Shown here: positions 39,730 through 47,324 of the stretch, piece by piece
Position numbering within the stretch: position 1 is the stretch's first letter
Layout of the letters: each line of letters begins with the position of its first letter
Assembly: GCA_038252405.1 (NCBI GenBank)
Contig: JBBSAJ010000014.1
Span: forward strand, 1-58,952
Direction of reading: 5' to 3'
Length of the DNA stretch: 58,952 nt
Origin: DATCDE01 sp038252405
GTDB lineage: Bacteria; Actinomycetota; Actinomycetes; Prado026
The notes under the pieces: generated by a model
The model's database searches: none
Told to the model about the DNA's origin: nothing
What the model saw: the letters and a program-made list of their open reading frames with translations, nothing else
Made by a program: the position numbers and the translations under genes

Positions 39730-40370
39730 GCATCCGGCGGCTGCGGCTGGTCACCGGCCTGTTGGCGGCGGTGCTGGCTCTGGCCGGCTGCGGGGTGCCG
39801 GCCGAAGTGGCGCCGTCCCCGATCGACCCGAGCAGCGTGCCGTTCGGGCTCAGCGACCCGGCCCCGAGCTCGGAGACGGCCAGCCCGTCACCGACCACGG
39901 CCGTCAACGCACCCACGGTGTACCTGGTGGACGCGACCCGGCCCACGACCTACCTGGTCCGCCGCTCCCGCTCGGGCGAGCTGCCGGCCGACGCGGGAGG
40001 GGCGCTGCAAATGGTGCTGCTCGACCTCGCGCAGGGCCCCAACGCCGACGACCGTGCGCTCGGTCTGACCAGCGCGGTGCCTCCGGGGGCGGTGCTGACG
40101 GTGGCCCAGCTGTCCAACGGCACGGCCACCATCGACCTGTCCGGAGACTTCGCGAACCCGCCGGTGGCCGAGCAGCCGCAGTTCGCCGGGCAGATCGTGC
40201 TCAGCGCGACCTCAGTGCCCGGCGTGGACCAGGTCCTGCTCACCAGCAACGGCCAGCAGCTGCAGCTGCCCGTCGCGGACGGGTCGATCACCGGTCTGCC
40301 GCTCACCGCGACGGACTACAGCTCGCTGCTCGCCCCGGCGGCGGCGTCGTCGTCCTCGCCGGCCGGGTGA
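39726..40370 (+). CDS. GerMN domain lipoprotein
   Basis: A 214-residue exported lipoprotein. Signal VTGLLAAVLALAGCGV has its lipobox Cys near residue 20, then a Pro/Ser-rich linker to about 60. The GerMN/sporulation-type domain (about 65-190) shows VYLVDATRPTTYLVRRS, LQMVLLDLAQGPNADDRALGL, VSVAxL-like strand AVLTVAQLSNGTATIDLSGDF and IVLSATSVPGVDQVLL. Coupled by GTGA overlap to the upstream histidine kinase, it probably tunes kinase sensing at the cell surface, as LpqB does for MtrB; that is inference by analogy. Confidence 0.88.
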   Translation: MSIRRLRLVTGLLAAVLALAGCGVPAEVAPSPIDPSSVPFGLSDPAPSSETASPSPTTAVNAPTVYLVDATRPTTYLVRRSRSGELPADAGGALQMVLLDLAQGPNADDRALGLTSAVPPGAVLTVAQLSNGTATIDLSGDFANPPVAEQPQFAGQIVLSATSVPGVDQVLLTSNGQQLQLPVADGSITGLPLTATDYSSLLAPAAASSSSPAG

Positions 40371-40373
40371 CGC

Positions 40374-41087
40374 TCAGGGCAGGTCGGCGACCAGTTCGGT
40401 GACCGGACGGCGGCGCCCGGTGTAGAACGGCACCTCCTCGCGCACGTGCAGCCGGGCCCGGGAGGCGCGCAGGTGGCGCATCAGGTCCACGATGCGGTGC
40501 AGCTCGTCGGCCTCGAAGGCCAGCACCCACTCGTAGTCGCCCAGCGCGAAGGCGGACACCGTGTTGGCCCGCACGTCCGGGTACCCGCGCGCCAGCTGCC
40601 CGTGCTCGACGAGCATCGCCCGGCGTTCGTCGTCCGGCAGCAGGTACCAGTCGTAGGAGCGCACGAACGGATACACGCACACGTAGGCACGGGTCTCCTC
40701 CTCGGCGAGGAAGGCCGGCACGTGACTCTTGTTGAACTCGGCCGGGCGGTGCAGGGCCGCCACCGACCACACCGGGGTGCACGCCCGTCCCAGCCCGGTG
40801 CGGCGCAGCCGCTGGTACGCCTCCTGCAGGGCGTCCGCGGACTCGGCGTGCCACCAGACCATGAAGTCGGCGTCGGCGCGCAGCCCGGCGACGTCGTAGA
40901 CCCCGCGAACGACGACGTCCTTGGCGGCCAGCTGCTCGAACAGGGCCTCGACCTCGGTCGCGAGCGGCTCGCGCGGGGTGTCACCGAGCGGACGCTCCAC
41001 CCGGAACACCGACCACATGGTGTAGCGGACGATCGCGTTCAGGTCGCGGGCCTTGCGGCGGGGGGTGTCCGGCTGGCTGTCAGGCAT
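40374..41087 (-). CDS. hemQ: coproheme decarboxylase HemQ/ChdC
   Basis: Chlorite-dismutase-fold protein of 237 residues that converts coproheme to heme b using peroxide in the actinobacterial pathway. Family motifs: IVRYTMWSVFRVE, ADFMVWWHAES, YVCVYPFVRSYDWYLLP, proximal His region MLVEHGQLARGYPDV and SAFALGDYEWVLAFEAD. ATG 41087 starts inside the 3' end of the oxidase gene (8-nt overlap), consistent with an operon. The long frame extension to 41282 is the oxidase shadow. Last gene of the unit; it converges with the GerMN lipoprotein. Confidence 0.93.
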   Translation of the reverse strand: MPDSQPDTPRRKARDLNAIVRYTMWSVFRVERPLGDTPREPLATEVEALFEQLAAKDVVVRGVYDVAGLRADADFMVWWHAESADALQEAYQRLRRTGLGRACTPVWSVAALHRPAEFNKSHVPAFLAEEETRAYVCVYPFVRSYDWYLLPDDERRAMLVEHGQLARGYPDVRANTVSAFALGDYEWVLAFEADELHRIVDLMRHLRASRARLHVREEVPFYTGRRRPVTELVADLP

Positions 41088-42513
41088 GGACCCATTGTTC
41101 CCCCTGCGCGACCTCGGCGAGGACACGGGTGGCGGCCCGTTCGCCGCTTTGGATGCAGGCCGGGATGCCCACGCCCTCGTAGGCGGCGCCGCAGACGGCC
41201 AGGCCGGGCTGAGTCGCGACGGCCCGGCGGATCCGGTCCACCCGGTCCAGGTGGCCCACCGCGTACTGCGGCAGTGCGCCACCCCACCGGGTGACCCTCG
41301 TGTCGATCGGGGCGTCCAGGATCCCGGTGGCGGCGGCCAGCTCGGACTGCGCCACCCAGGCCAGCTCGGCGTCGTCGCGCTGCAGGTCCTGCTCCTCGCG
41401 GTGCCGGCCGACCGAGACCCGGACCGCGACCAGGTCGGGGTGCTCCTCGGCCAGCCAGCCCCACTTCGAGGTGGAGAAGGTGGCCGCCTTGATCACCCGC
41501 TGCTCGGACGGCGGGACCAGGAAGCCGGTCCCGTCCAGGCCGTGCGGCAGCGCGGCGCGGGGGAACACGAAGGTCACCAGCCCGACGCTGGCGTACTCGA
41601 TGGCGGCGAGCTCGGTCGCTGCGGTCGGCACCACGTCCCGCAGCAGCCGGCTGGTCGGCGCGGCCGGGGTGGCCAGCACCACCGCGTCGGCGAACACCGA
41701 CTCGGGCGCACGGGCCGACCCGACGGTCAGCCGCCAGCCTCCGGGACTGCGCCGCAGCTCGCGCACGGTCGCGCGGGTGCGGATGTGCGCTCCCGAGCCG
41801 GCCGCCACCGCGAGCGGCAGCCGGCCCAGGCCGCCCCGCAGCGACGCGAAGGCCGGGCGTCCGGTGCCTCGCCTGCGGCCGTTGCCGAGCACCTGCTGCA
41901 CCCCGCGCAGCAGCGAGCGCTCGACCCGCACCGCGCCGGACAGCTGCGGCAGGGCGGCGTCCAGCGAGATGTCGTCCGCGTGGCCGGCGTACACCCCGCC
42001 GAGGATCGGCTCGACCAGCCGGTCGACGACCTCCCGGCCCACGCGGGCCGCGACGAACCGGCCGAGCGAGACGTCCGAGCGCACCGGGGTTCGCGGCAGC
42101 AGGTGGTCCAGCGGGATGCGGGCCAGCGCCGGCACCGACAGCACGCCGCTCGCGGCGAGTGCGCGCAGGTCCCCGGGGATGCCCATGAGCTGACCAGGGG
42201 GCAGCGGGCGCAGCCGGTTGCCGATCCACAGCGCCGCGCCGGCGGTGCTCGCGTGGACGACGTCCGGGCCGAGCCCGACCGCGTGGGTGAGGGTGACCGC
42301 CTCGTGCCGGCGCAGCAGCATGGACTCGGCGCCCTCGTCGAGGGTGAGCCCACCGACCTCGCTGGTGCGCAGCTTGCCGCCGATGGCGTCCGAGGCCTCG
42401 AACACGGTGACCCGGACCGCACCTTCGGACAGTGCGTTCAGATGCCAGGCCGCGGCCAGCCCGGCGATGCCGCCGCCGACGACGGCGACGTGCGGGCGGG
42501 TCTCCTCGGCCAT
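41080..42513 (-). CDS. hemY: coproporphyrinogen III oxidase / protoporphyrinogen oxidase (HemY/CgoX type)
   Basis: FAD enzyme of 477 residues that oxidises a porphyrinogen to the porphyrin; in bacteria with HemQ the substrate is coproporphyrinogen III. N-terminal dinucleotide fold VAVVGGGIAGLAAAWHL, then VTVFEASDAIGGKLRT and LTLDEGAESMLLRR; later IGNRLRPLPPG, FASLRGGLGRLPLAV and C-terminal GLAVCGAAYEGVGIPACIQSGERAA. ATG 42513 is the family start. It is followed by hemQ with overlap. The hemE gene lies on the same strand 1.1 kb upstream but is separated by an oppositely oriented lipoprotein gene. Confidence 0.93.
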   Translation of the reverse strand: MAEETRPHVAVVGGGIAGLAAAWHLNALSEGAVRVTVFEASDAIGGKLRTSEVGGLTLDEGAESMLLRRHEAVTLTHAVGLGPDVVHASTAGAALWIGNRLRPLPPGQLMGIPGDLRALAASGVLSVPALARIPLDHLLPRTPVRSDVSLGRFVAARVGREVVDRLVEPILGGVYAGHADDISLDAALPQLSGAVRVERSLLRGVQQVLGNGRRRGTGRPAFASLRGGLGRLPLAVAAGSGAHIRTRATVRELRRSPGGWRLTVGSARAPESVFADAVVLATPAAPTSRLLRDVVPTAATELAAIEYASVGLVTFVFPRAALPHGLDGTGFLVPPSEQRVIKAATFSTSKWGWLAEEHPDLVAVRVSVGRHREEQDLQRDDAELAWVAQSELAAATGILDAPIDTRVTRWGGALPQYAVGHLDRVDRIRRAVATQPGLAVCGAAYEGVGIPACIQSGERAATRVLAEVAQGEQWVHA

Positions 42514-42633
42514 GTCCCCAGGATCCCAGACTCGCCGCGGGATGGCCGCCCGGACCCGCGGAACCGGGCCGACGGGTGCCTGCGTCGAAGGCGGTGCCGG
42601 GAGCGCCTGGCTCCTCGTCGAAGGGAACCGGCC

Positions 42634-43545
42634 ATGGGTAGCGCAGCTCGACGGATGGGCCTGGGGGTGCTGGTGCTCGCCGTTGCCGTCACGGTGGCCG
42701 GCTGCGGTGGCCCGGCGCGGGACGCGACGCGCAGCAGCGGTGGGCCGGCGTCCACCGCCGGCGTCGACGCCGGGACGGCGGGGAGCGGGACGGCCGGCCT
42801 CCCCGGCGGCACGACCGAGCAGGCGTCGCCCGCGTCCGCCGCACCGGCGGCGGCCGACCGGGCCGTGGTGCGCACGGCCAGCCTGCAGGTCCGGACGGAC
42901 GGCGACGTGCTGGCGGCCTCCCGCCGGGCGGCGTCGGTCGCGCAGGCAGCGGGCGGGTTCGTCGCCGGGGAGAACACCTCCAGCGACCCGGCGCACCCCT
43001 CCAAGACCGTCTCGGAGCTGGTGCTCCGGGTGCCCAACGTGCGGCTGGGCGGCGTGCTCGACCAGCTCGGCGCGCTGGGCACCCTGCTCCAGCAGCGTCA
43101 GGACGCCACCGACGTCACCGGCCAGGTGGTGGACCTCAACGCCCGGCTGGCCTCGCAGCGGGCCAGCGTGGAGCGGGTCCGGGCCCTGCTGGCGCGGGCC
43201 ACCACGATCGGCGAGGTCGTGCAGATCGAGGGTGAGCTGGCCCGCCGGGAGGCGGACCTGGAGTCCCTCGAGGCGCAGGTCAAGCAGCTGGCCGACCAGA
43301 CCGCGCTGGCCACGGTCACCGTGACCCTGGTGGGACCGGACACCCTCGCGCCGGTCGAGCCCAGGCCGGCCGGCTTCCTGGCCGGGCTGGCCGCCGGCTG
43401 GCACGCGTTCACCGCGGGCGGGACCTGGCTGCTCACCGCCGTGGGGGCGGTCCTGCCGTTCCTGCTGCTCGCGGGGCTGGCCGCGCTCGTGGCCGTCGCC
43501 GTCCGCCGCCGTCACCCCACCCAGGCCCCCACCCCTCCCACATGA
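42634..43545 (+). CDS. DUF4349 domain lipoprotein
   Basis: A 303-residue exported protein. Signal LGVLVLAVAVTVAGCGG has the lipobox Cys near residue 24, followed by a Ser/Thr/Gly-rich linker. The DUF4349 domain spans about 75-265: RTASLQVRTDGDVLAASRRA, GGFVAGENTSS, LVLRVPNVRLGGVLDQL, then a heptad-like coiled coil (VVDLNARLASQRASVERVRALLARA) and one C-terminal TM helix (about 265-290). ATG 42634 has GAAGGGA. Its stop TGA is the one inside repeat copy A. Function of the family is unknown. It sits inside the heme cluster on the other strand. Confidence 0.9.
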   Translation: MGSAARRMGLGVLVLAVAVTVAGCGGPARDATRSSGGPASTAGVDAGTAGSGTAGLPGGTTEQASPASAAPAAADRAVVRTASLQVRTDGDVLAASRRAASVAQAAGGFVAGENTSSDPAHPSKTVSELVLRVPNVRLGGVLDQLGALGTLLQQRQDATDVTGQVVDLNARLASQRASVERVRALLARATTIGEVVQIEGELARREADLESLEAQVKQLADQTALATVTVTLVGPDTLAPVEPRPAGFLAGLAAGWHAFTAGGTWLLTAVGAVLPFLLLAGLAALVAVAVRRRHPTQAPTPPT

Positions 43546-43589
43546 AGGGACCCTTGTGTGCGTGCAGCCGCACAACCCCACCCTTCACG
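43541..43589 (+). repeat. 49-bp terminal-inverted-repeat element, copy A
   Basis: Starts CATGAAGGG and ends CCCTTCACG, terminal inverted repeats matching at 8 of 9. An inner palindrome AAGGGACCCTT forms a hairpin at the left end. It is ungapped and 38 of 49 identical to copy C at 53371, and shares length and end blocks with the inverted copy B at 43618. The TGA in CATGAAGGG is the stop codon of the DUF4349 gene (43543-43545). Confidence 0.75.
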
Positions 43590-43617
43590 GCGTCCGCCCG
43601 CCGAGCTGCCCCGGCTC

Positions 43618-43666
43618 GATGAAGGGCGCCTGGTTGCGGTGGTGCGCACAGAAGGGCACCTTCATG
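43618..43666 (-). repeat. 49-bp terminal-inverted-repeat element, copy B (inverted)
   Basis: On the minus strand it begins CATGAAGGTG and CCCTTCTGTG, almost the same first 20 bases as copy A, and ends CCCTTCATC. It lies 28 bp from copy A in opposite orientation. Its CATGAAGG end provides the TGA stop of hemE (43662-43664). A and B together fill the gap between the two convergent genes and could also end transcription in both directions. Confidence 0.7.
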
Positions 43667-44723
43667 CAGGAGGGGCGGGGTGGTGGACGAGGTCGACGAT
43701 GCGGGACAGCACGTCGGGGTCGGTGCCGGGCAGCACCCCGTGGCCCAGGTTGAACACGTGACCCTCCAGGCCGGCCGCGTCGGCGAGGACCTGACAGACC
43801 CGCTGCTCCACCGCCTCCCACGGCGCGAAGGCGACGGCCGGGTCCAGGTTGCCCTGCAGCGCCTTCCCCGGACCGACCCGCCGGGCCGCCTCGTCCAGCG
43901 GCACCCGGAAGTCGACCCCGACGACGTCCGCCCCCGCCCCGCCCATGAGCCCGAGCAGCTCCCCGGTGCCCACCCCGAAGTGGATCCGCGGCACCCCAAG
44001 GTCCGCCACCGCGGCCAGCACCTTCGCCGAGTACGGCTGCACGTAGCGGACGTAGTCGGCGGCCGGCAGCGCGCCGACCCACGAGTCGAACAGCTGGACG
44101 GCGGACGCCCCCGCGGCCACCTGCAGCCTCAGGAACTCCGCCGCGATCCCGGCGAGCCGGTCCAGCAGCTGGTGCCACAGCGCCTCGTCCCCGTACATCA
44201 GCGCCTTGGTGCGCTCGTGGTTGCGGCTGGGCCCGCCCTCGACCAGGTAGCTGGCCAGCGTGAACGGCGCGCCGGCGAAACCGATGAGCGGCGTCCCGCC
44301 CAGCTCGCCCACCAGCTGCCGCACGGCCTGCGTCACCGGCTCGACGTCGTCCGGCTCCAGCGGCCGCAGCCGCAGCACGTCGGCCGCCGACCGGACCGGC
44401 TGGGCGACCACCGGGCCCACCCCGGCCACGATGTCGAGGTCGACGCCGACCGTCTTCAGCGGCAGCACGATGTCGCTGAACAAGATCGCGGCGTCCACGC
44501 CGTACCGCCGCACCGGCTGCAGGGTGATCTCGGTGACCAGGTCCGGCCGCAGGCAGGACTCGAGCATCCCGACGCCCTCGCGCAGCTGGCGGTACTCCGG
44601 CAGCGACCGGCCCGCCTGCCGCATGAACCACACCGGCGTGTGCGGAACCGGCTCCCGACGGCAGGCCCGCAGGAACGCGGAGTCGCGGACGGCGGACGAC
44701 GACGACGCAGCAGCAGGGCTCAC
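43662..44723 (-). CDS. hemE: uroporphyrinogen decarboxylase
   Basis: Decarboxylates the four acetate groups of uroporphyrinogen III to give coproporphyrinogen III, the substrate of the downstream oxidase. The 353-residue protein has PVWFMRQAGRSLPEYRQLRE with the substrate Arg and the conserved RQAGR, AAILFSDIVLPL with the catalytic Asp, FAGAPFTLASYLVEGG, FDSWVGALP and the C-terminal NLGHGVLPGTDP. GTG 44723 is the start closest to the homology; the frame extends upstream as shadow. Its stop codon lies within repeat copy B. Divergent from a small zinc-ribbon gene. Confidence 0.95.
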   Translation of the reverse strand: MSPAAASSSSAVRDSAFLRACRREPVPHTPVWFMRQAGRSLPEYRQLREGVGMLESCLRPDLVTEITLQPVRRYGVDAAILFSDIVLPLKTVGVDLDIVAGVGPVVAQPVRSAADVLRLRPLEPDDVEPVTQAVRQLVGELGGTPLIGFAGAPFTLASYLVEGGPSRNHERTKALMYGDEALWHQLLDRLAGIAAEFLRLQVAAGASAVQLFDSWVGALPAADYVRYVQPYSAKVLAAVADLGVPRIHFGVGTGELLGLMGGAGADVVGVDFRVPLDEAARRVGPGKALQGNLDPAVAFAPWEAVEQRVCQVLADAAGLEGHVFNLGHGVLPGTDPDVLSRIVDLVHHPAPPA

Positions 44724-44813
44724 GGGACGGCATCGTCGCACGGCCACGACCGGTGCGCTCGCCGTCCGCGTGGCGAGGCGGCGCTGTCGGCCGCTCGTGG
44801 CAGCGTGGACGCC

Positions 44814-45014
44814 ATGCGGAACAGCGTGCTGCGCCACTGCCCCGGCTGCGCGACCGAGCGCGAGTTCGAGACCCCCGCCTGCGCCGAGCACGGGGCCGAC
44901 TGCCCCGAGCTGGCCTGCGTGATCTGCGGCTGGGCCCTCATCGGGCCGTTCGAGGTCGCCGTGGCCGCCGTCCCGGCGTCGGCCGGCCCGCTGGCGGCGC
45001 GGCGGGCCGGCTGA
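44814..45014 (+). CDS. small zinc-ribbon protein, conserved hypothetical
   Basis: A 66-residue protein with CPGC at residues 9-12, further Cys around CAEHGADCPELAC and a final CVICGW, enough for one or two zinc sites, followed by an Ala-rich tail. From memory, similar tiny proteins with an MRN-x-VLRHCPGC-like start are common in actinobacteria and are unnamed. ATG 44814 is the only reasonable start. It shares a 90-bp divergent region with hemE and is 14 bp from the convergent DMT transporter gene. Possible role in metal or heme-linked regulation is conjecture. Confidence 0.65.
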   Translation: MRNSVLRHCPGCATEREFETPACAEHGADCPELACVICGWALIGPFEVAVAAVPASAGPLAARRAG

Positions 45015-45028
45015 CCGCTCGCCGTCGC

Positions 45029-45880
45029 TCAGACCCCGCCGGCGCCGATCAGCATCACCCCGAGCAGCGAGGCCGCCACCCCGACGTTTTGCACGCGTTG
45101 CATCCGTTCGCCGTGCAGCAGCCGGGCCAGCAGCACGGTCATCACCGGGTAGAGCGAGCCCAGCACCGACACCAGGCTGAGCAGCCCGGACTGGGTGGCC
45201 AGCGCGTACAGCCCGTTCGCCAGCACGTCGCCCGTGCCGGCCGCCGCGACGATCGGCAGGTCCCGCGCGGTCAGGCCACCGAGCCGGCGCAGCCCCAGCG
45301 CGGCCAGCGCGACCAGGCTGACCGCCGTGATCCGCTGCACGACCAGCGTCATGCCCACGCTGTGCTGGCTGCCCTTGGACAGGAACCACAGCACCAGACC
45401 GAACCCGACCGCCGAGACCAGCGCCAGCACCAGAGCCCGCGCCCCGCCGGGCACCCGCACGCCCTCCGCCGCGCGGAGCTCGGGGCCGCTGGCCAGCACG
45501 ACTCCGGCGATGGCCAGCGTGATCCCGGCCAGCTGCAACCCGCTGGGGCGCTCACCCGACAGCAGCCCCGCGAGCACCGGGACGACCACGCCGGTGGCCG
45601 CCACCGGCGCGACCACGCCCATCGTGCCGATGGCCAGCGCCGAGTAGAAGACGACGAGGGACAGCATGCCGATCGCGCCCGCGCCGATCGCCCAGGGCAG
45701 GTACCCCCCTGGGTCGTTGGCGGCGCCCAGCGGCAGCGCCACCAGCAGGACGCCGATCAGCCCCACGGTCTGGGAGGAGCCGACCACGGCGAACGGGTGC
45801 ACCCGTCGGGACAGGGTGCCGCCCAGGAAGTCGGCGCCGCCCCAGAGCAGGCTGGAGGCCAGGGCGAGCAGCGCGGTCAT
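45029..45880 (-). CDS. DMT superfamily (EamA) transporter
   Basis: A 283-residue inner-membrane protein with ten hydrophobic helices in two EamA repeats. First repeat starts MTALLALASSLLWGGADFLGG; helix ends carry GVVAPVAATGVVVPVLAG; the second repeat has LPIVAAAGTGDVLANGLYALA and SVLGSLYPVMTVLLARLLHGE, the classical EamA end motif. Family members export metabolites such as amino acids or purines; the substrate is unknown. ATG 45880 is chosen; a TACCGT box 10 nt upstream could place the transcript start only a few bases before it. Divergent from DUF3000. Confidence 0.9.
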   Translation of the reverse strand: MTALLALASSLLWGGADFLGGTLSRRVHPFAVVGSSQTVGLIGVLLVALPLGAANDPGGYLPWAIGAGAIGMLSLVVFYSALAIGTMGVVAPVAATGVVVPVLAGLLSGERPSGLQLAGITLAIAGVVLASGPELRAAEGVRVPGGARALVLALVSAVGFGLVLWFLSKGSQHSVGMTLVVQRITAVSLVALAALGLRRLGGLTARDLPIVAAAGTGDVLANGLYALATQSGLLSLVSVLGSLYPVMTVLLARLLHGERMQRVQNVGVAASLLGVMLIGAGGV

Positions 45881-45952
45881 GTCGTCGCCCACGGTAACCG
45901 TCGGACACGCCGGTCCCGCGCGCGGCTGCCGGACGAGGGACCGCAGCGCACG

Positions 45953-45958
45953 TACCCT
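45953..45958 (+). promoter_or_regulatory. -10 box TACCCT, probable leaderless start of the DUF3000 gene
   Basis: TACCCT ends 6 nt before ATG 45965. Confidence 0.55.
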
Positions 45959-45964
45959 GCGGGG

Positions 45965-46552
45965 ATGGCAGACCGCGGTGGGCCGGACCTGGCCCCCGAG
46001 CCGTTCCGTCGCGCGGTCGAGGCGCTGCGGGCGACCCGGCTGCGCCCGGAGGTGCTGCTCGAGGAGTCGCCCGCGCCGCAGCGGCTGGCGCCGTTCGCCG
46101 TGGCGCTCACCGGCGACGTGGAGGACGGCGACGACGAGCTGGCCACCGGACGCTTCGTGCTCCTGCACGACCCCGCGGGGCACGACACCTGGCAGGGCAG
46201 CTTCCGGGTGGTGACGTTCGTCCGGGCCGAGCTCGAGCTCGAGCTGGCGGTCGACCCGATGCTGCCGTCGGTGGGCTGGGCCTGGCTGGAGGAGGCCATG
46301 GACTCCCGGCGGCTCGCCTGCACGGCACTGAGCGGCACGGTGACCCGGGTGACCTCGGAGGCGTTCGGCACCATGGCCGACCGCGAGCACACCGCCGAGA
46401 TCGAGATCCGCGCGTCGTGGACGGCGCTGGACCCGGGCCTCGGCCCGCACCTGGAGGCCTGGGCCGACGTCCTGTGCACCGCCGCGGGGCTGCCCCCCGT
46501 CGCCCCGGGCGTGCTCACCATGCCCCGGCCGCGCGACCGTCGGGCCCGCTGA
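45965..46552 (+). CDS. DUF3000 family protein
   Basis: A 195-residue soluble protein of a family restricted to actinobacteria, usually found between hemE and an RNase D-like gene as here. The conserved parts are PFRRAVEALRATRLRPEVLLEE, PQRLAPFAVALTGDV, FVLLHDPAGHDTWQG, FRVVTFVRAELE and SVGWAWLEEAMDSR. No catalytic motif is evident; function unknown. It is transcribed from its own leaderless promoter. The next gene, a LuxR-type regulator, follows after 100 bp with a structured leader. Confidence 0.88.
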   Translation: MADRGGPDLAPEPFRRAVEALRATRLRPEVLLEESPAPQRLAPFAVALTGDVEDGDDELATGRFVLLHDPAGHDTWQGSFRVVTFVRAELELELAVDPMLPSVGWAWLEEAMDSRRLACTALSGTVTRVTSEAFGTMADREHTAEIEIRASWTALDPGLGPHLEAWADVLCTAAGLPPVAPGVLTMPRPRDRRAR

Positions 46553-46599
46553 CCGTCGTCCGGAGGCCGGACGTCGCGCTACAGAACCCCCGCACGGCG

Positions 46600-46633
46600 G
46601 CCGATGCAGTGGATGTCAGCATCCGACATCGGC
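46600..46633 (+). promoter_or_regulatory. nested alternative hairpins in the leader of the LuxR-type gene
   Basis: GCCGATG (46600-46606) pairs with CATCGGC (46627-46633), while GATGTC (46612-46617) pairs with GACATC (46625-46630); the right arms overlap, so only one hairpin can form at a time. The ribosome site AGGAGGAAGG follows at once. Could be an attenuator or a protein-binding site. Confidence 0.35.
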
Positions 46634-46652
46634 ACCGGCGGCAGGAGGAAGG

Positions 46653-47273
46653 GTGAGCGCTCTCGTCGAGCAGCGCGGCGTCAGCTACGCCATGCGCTCG
46701 CCGCGCTTCACCGCGCTCGTCGCGGTCTCCGACGCGGGGCTTCGCGGGGACGTCGTCCGCAGCCTGCACGGGCTCGGCGCGGCCGAGGTCACCGAGGCGG
46801 CCAGCATCGCCGAGGCGCAGGCGCGCACCCGGACCGCCCCGCCGAGCGACCTGCTGGTCGTCGAGACGATGCTCTCGGACGGGACCGGGGTCTCTCTGAT
46901 CAACTCGCTGCGTGCCTGCGGCTGGCAGCGCTGCATCGTCATCGCCGCCGACGGGGACCCGTTCTCGGTCCGTGGAGCGCTCGCGGCGGGGGTCCGCGGG
47001 TTCGTCGTGGGTGCCTCAGGCCGGTCGGCGGGCCGGTCCGACCCGGCCCGGGTGACGCCGCGCGGCACCACCGGCGTCCATTCGCTGTCGGCGCGCGAGA
47101 TCGAGGTGCTGCGACTCGTGGCGGACGGGCAGTCCAACCGCGAGATCGGCACGACGCTGCACCTGTCCGCGCTCACCGTGAAGAGCCACCTGGCGCGGAT
47201 CGCCCGCAAGCTCGGCACCGGGGACCGGGCCGAGATGGTCGCGGTGTCCATGCGGGCCCGCATCATCGACTGA
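46653..47273 (+). CDS. LuxR/NarL-type regulator with a pseudo-receiver domain
   Basis: A 206-residue DNA-binding protein. The N-terminal receiver-like domain has LLVVETMLSDGTGVSLI where a phosphorylatable regulator has an Asp at the Glu position, and GFVVGASG in place of the conserved Lys, so it is unlikely to be controlled by phosphorylation in the usual way. The C-terminal HTH is complete: LSAREIEVLRLVADGQSNREIG and LSALTVKSHLARIARKL. GTG 46653 has the strong site AGGAGGAAGG. No kinase is adjacent. Position between DUF3000 and RNase D seems conserved in actinobacteria. Confidence 0.88.
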   Translation: MSALVEQRGVSYAMRSPRFTALVAVSDAGLRGDVVRSLHGLGAAEVTEAASIAEAQARTRTAPPSDLLVVETMLSDGTGVSLINSLRACGWQRCIVIAADGDPFSVRGALAAGVRGFVVGASGRSAGRSDPARVTPRGTTGVHSLSAREIEVLRLVADGQSNREIGTTLHLSALTVKSHLARIARKLGTGDRAEMVAVSMRARIID

Positions 47274-47311
47274 CCGCCGCGCGCCAGCGCGGCCCCCGTG
47301 GCGTTCCCGCG

Positions 47312-47317
47312 TACCGT
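47312..47317 (+). promoter_or_regulatory. -10 box TACCGT, probable leaderless start of the RNase D gene
   Basis: TACCGT ends 7 nt before GTG 47325 and overlaps the alternative upstream start at 47298, which argues for 47325. Confidence 0.5.
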
Positions 47318-47324
47318 GGGCCAC

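Noticed and set aside
43541..43666. Reading copies A and B as a simple intrinsic terminator pair
   Set aside because: They may terminate, but equal length, conserved ends and the third copy 9.7 kb away show a repeat family, so they were annotated as repeats.
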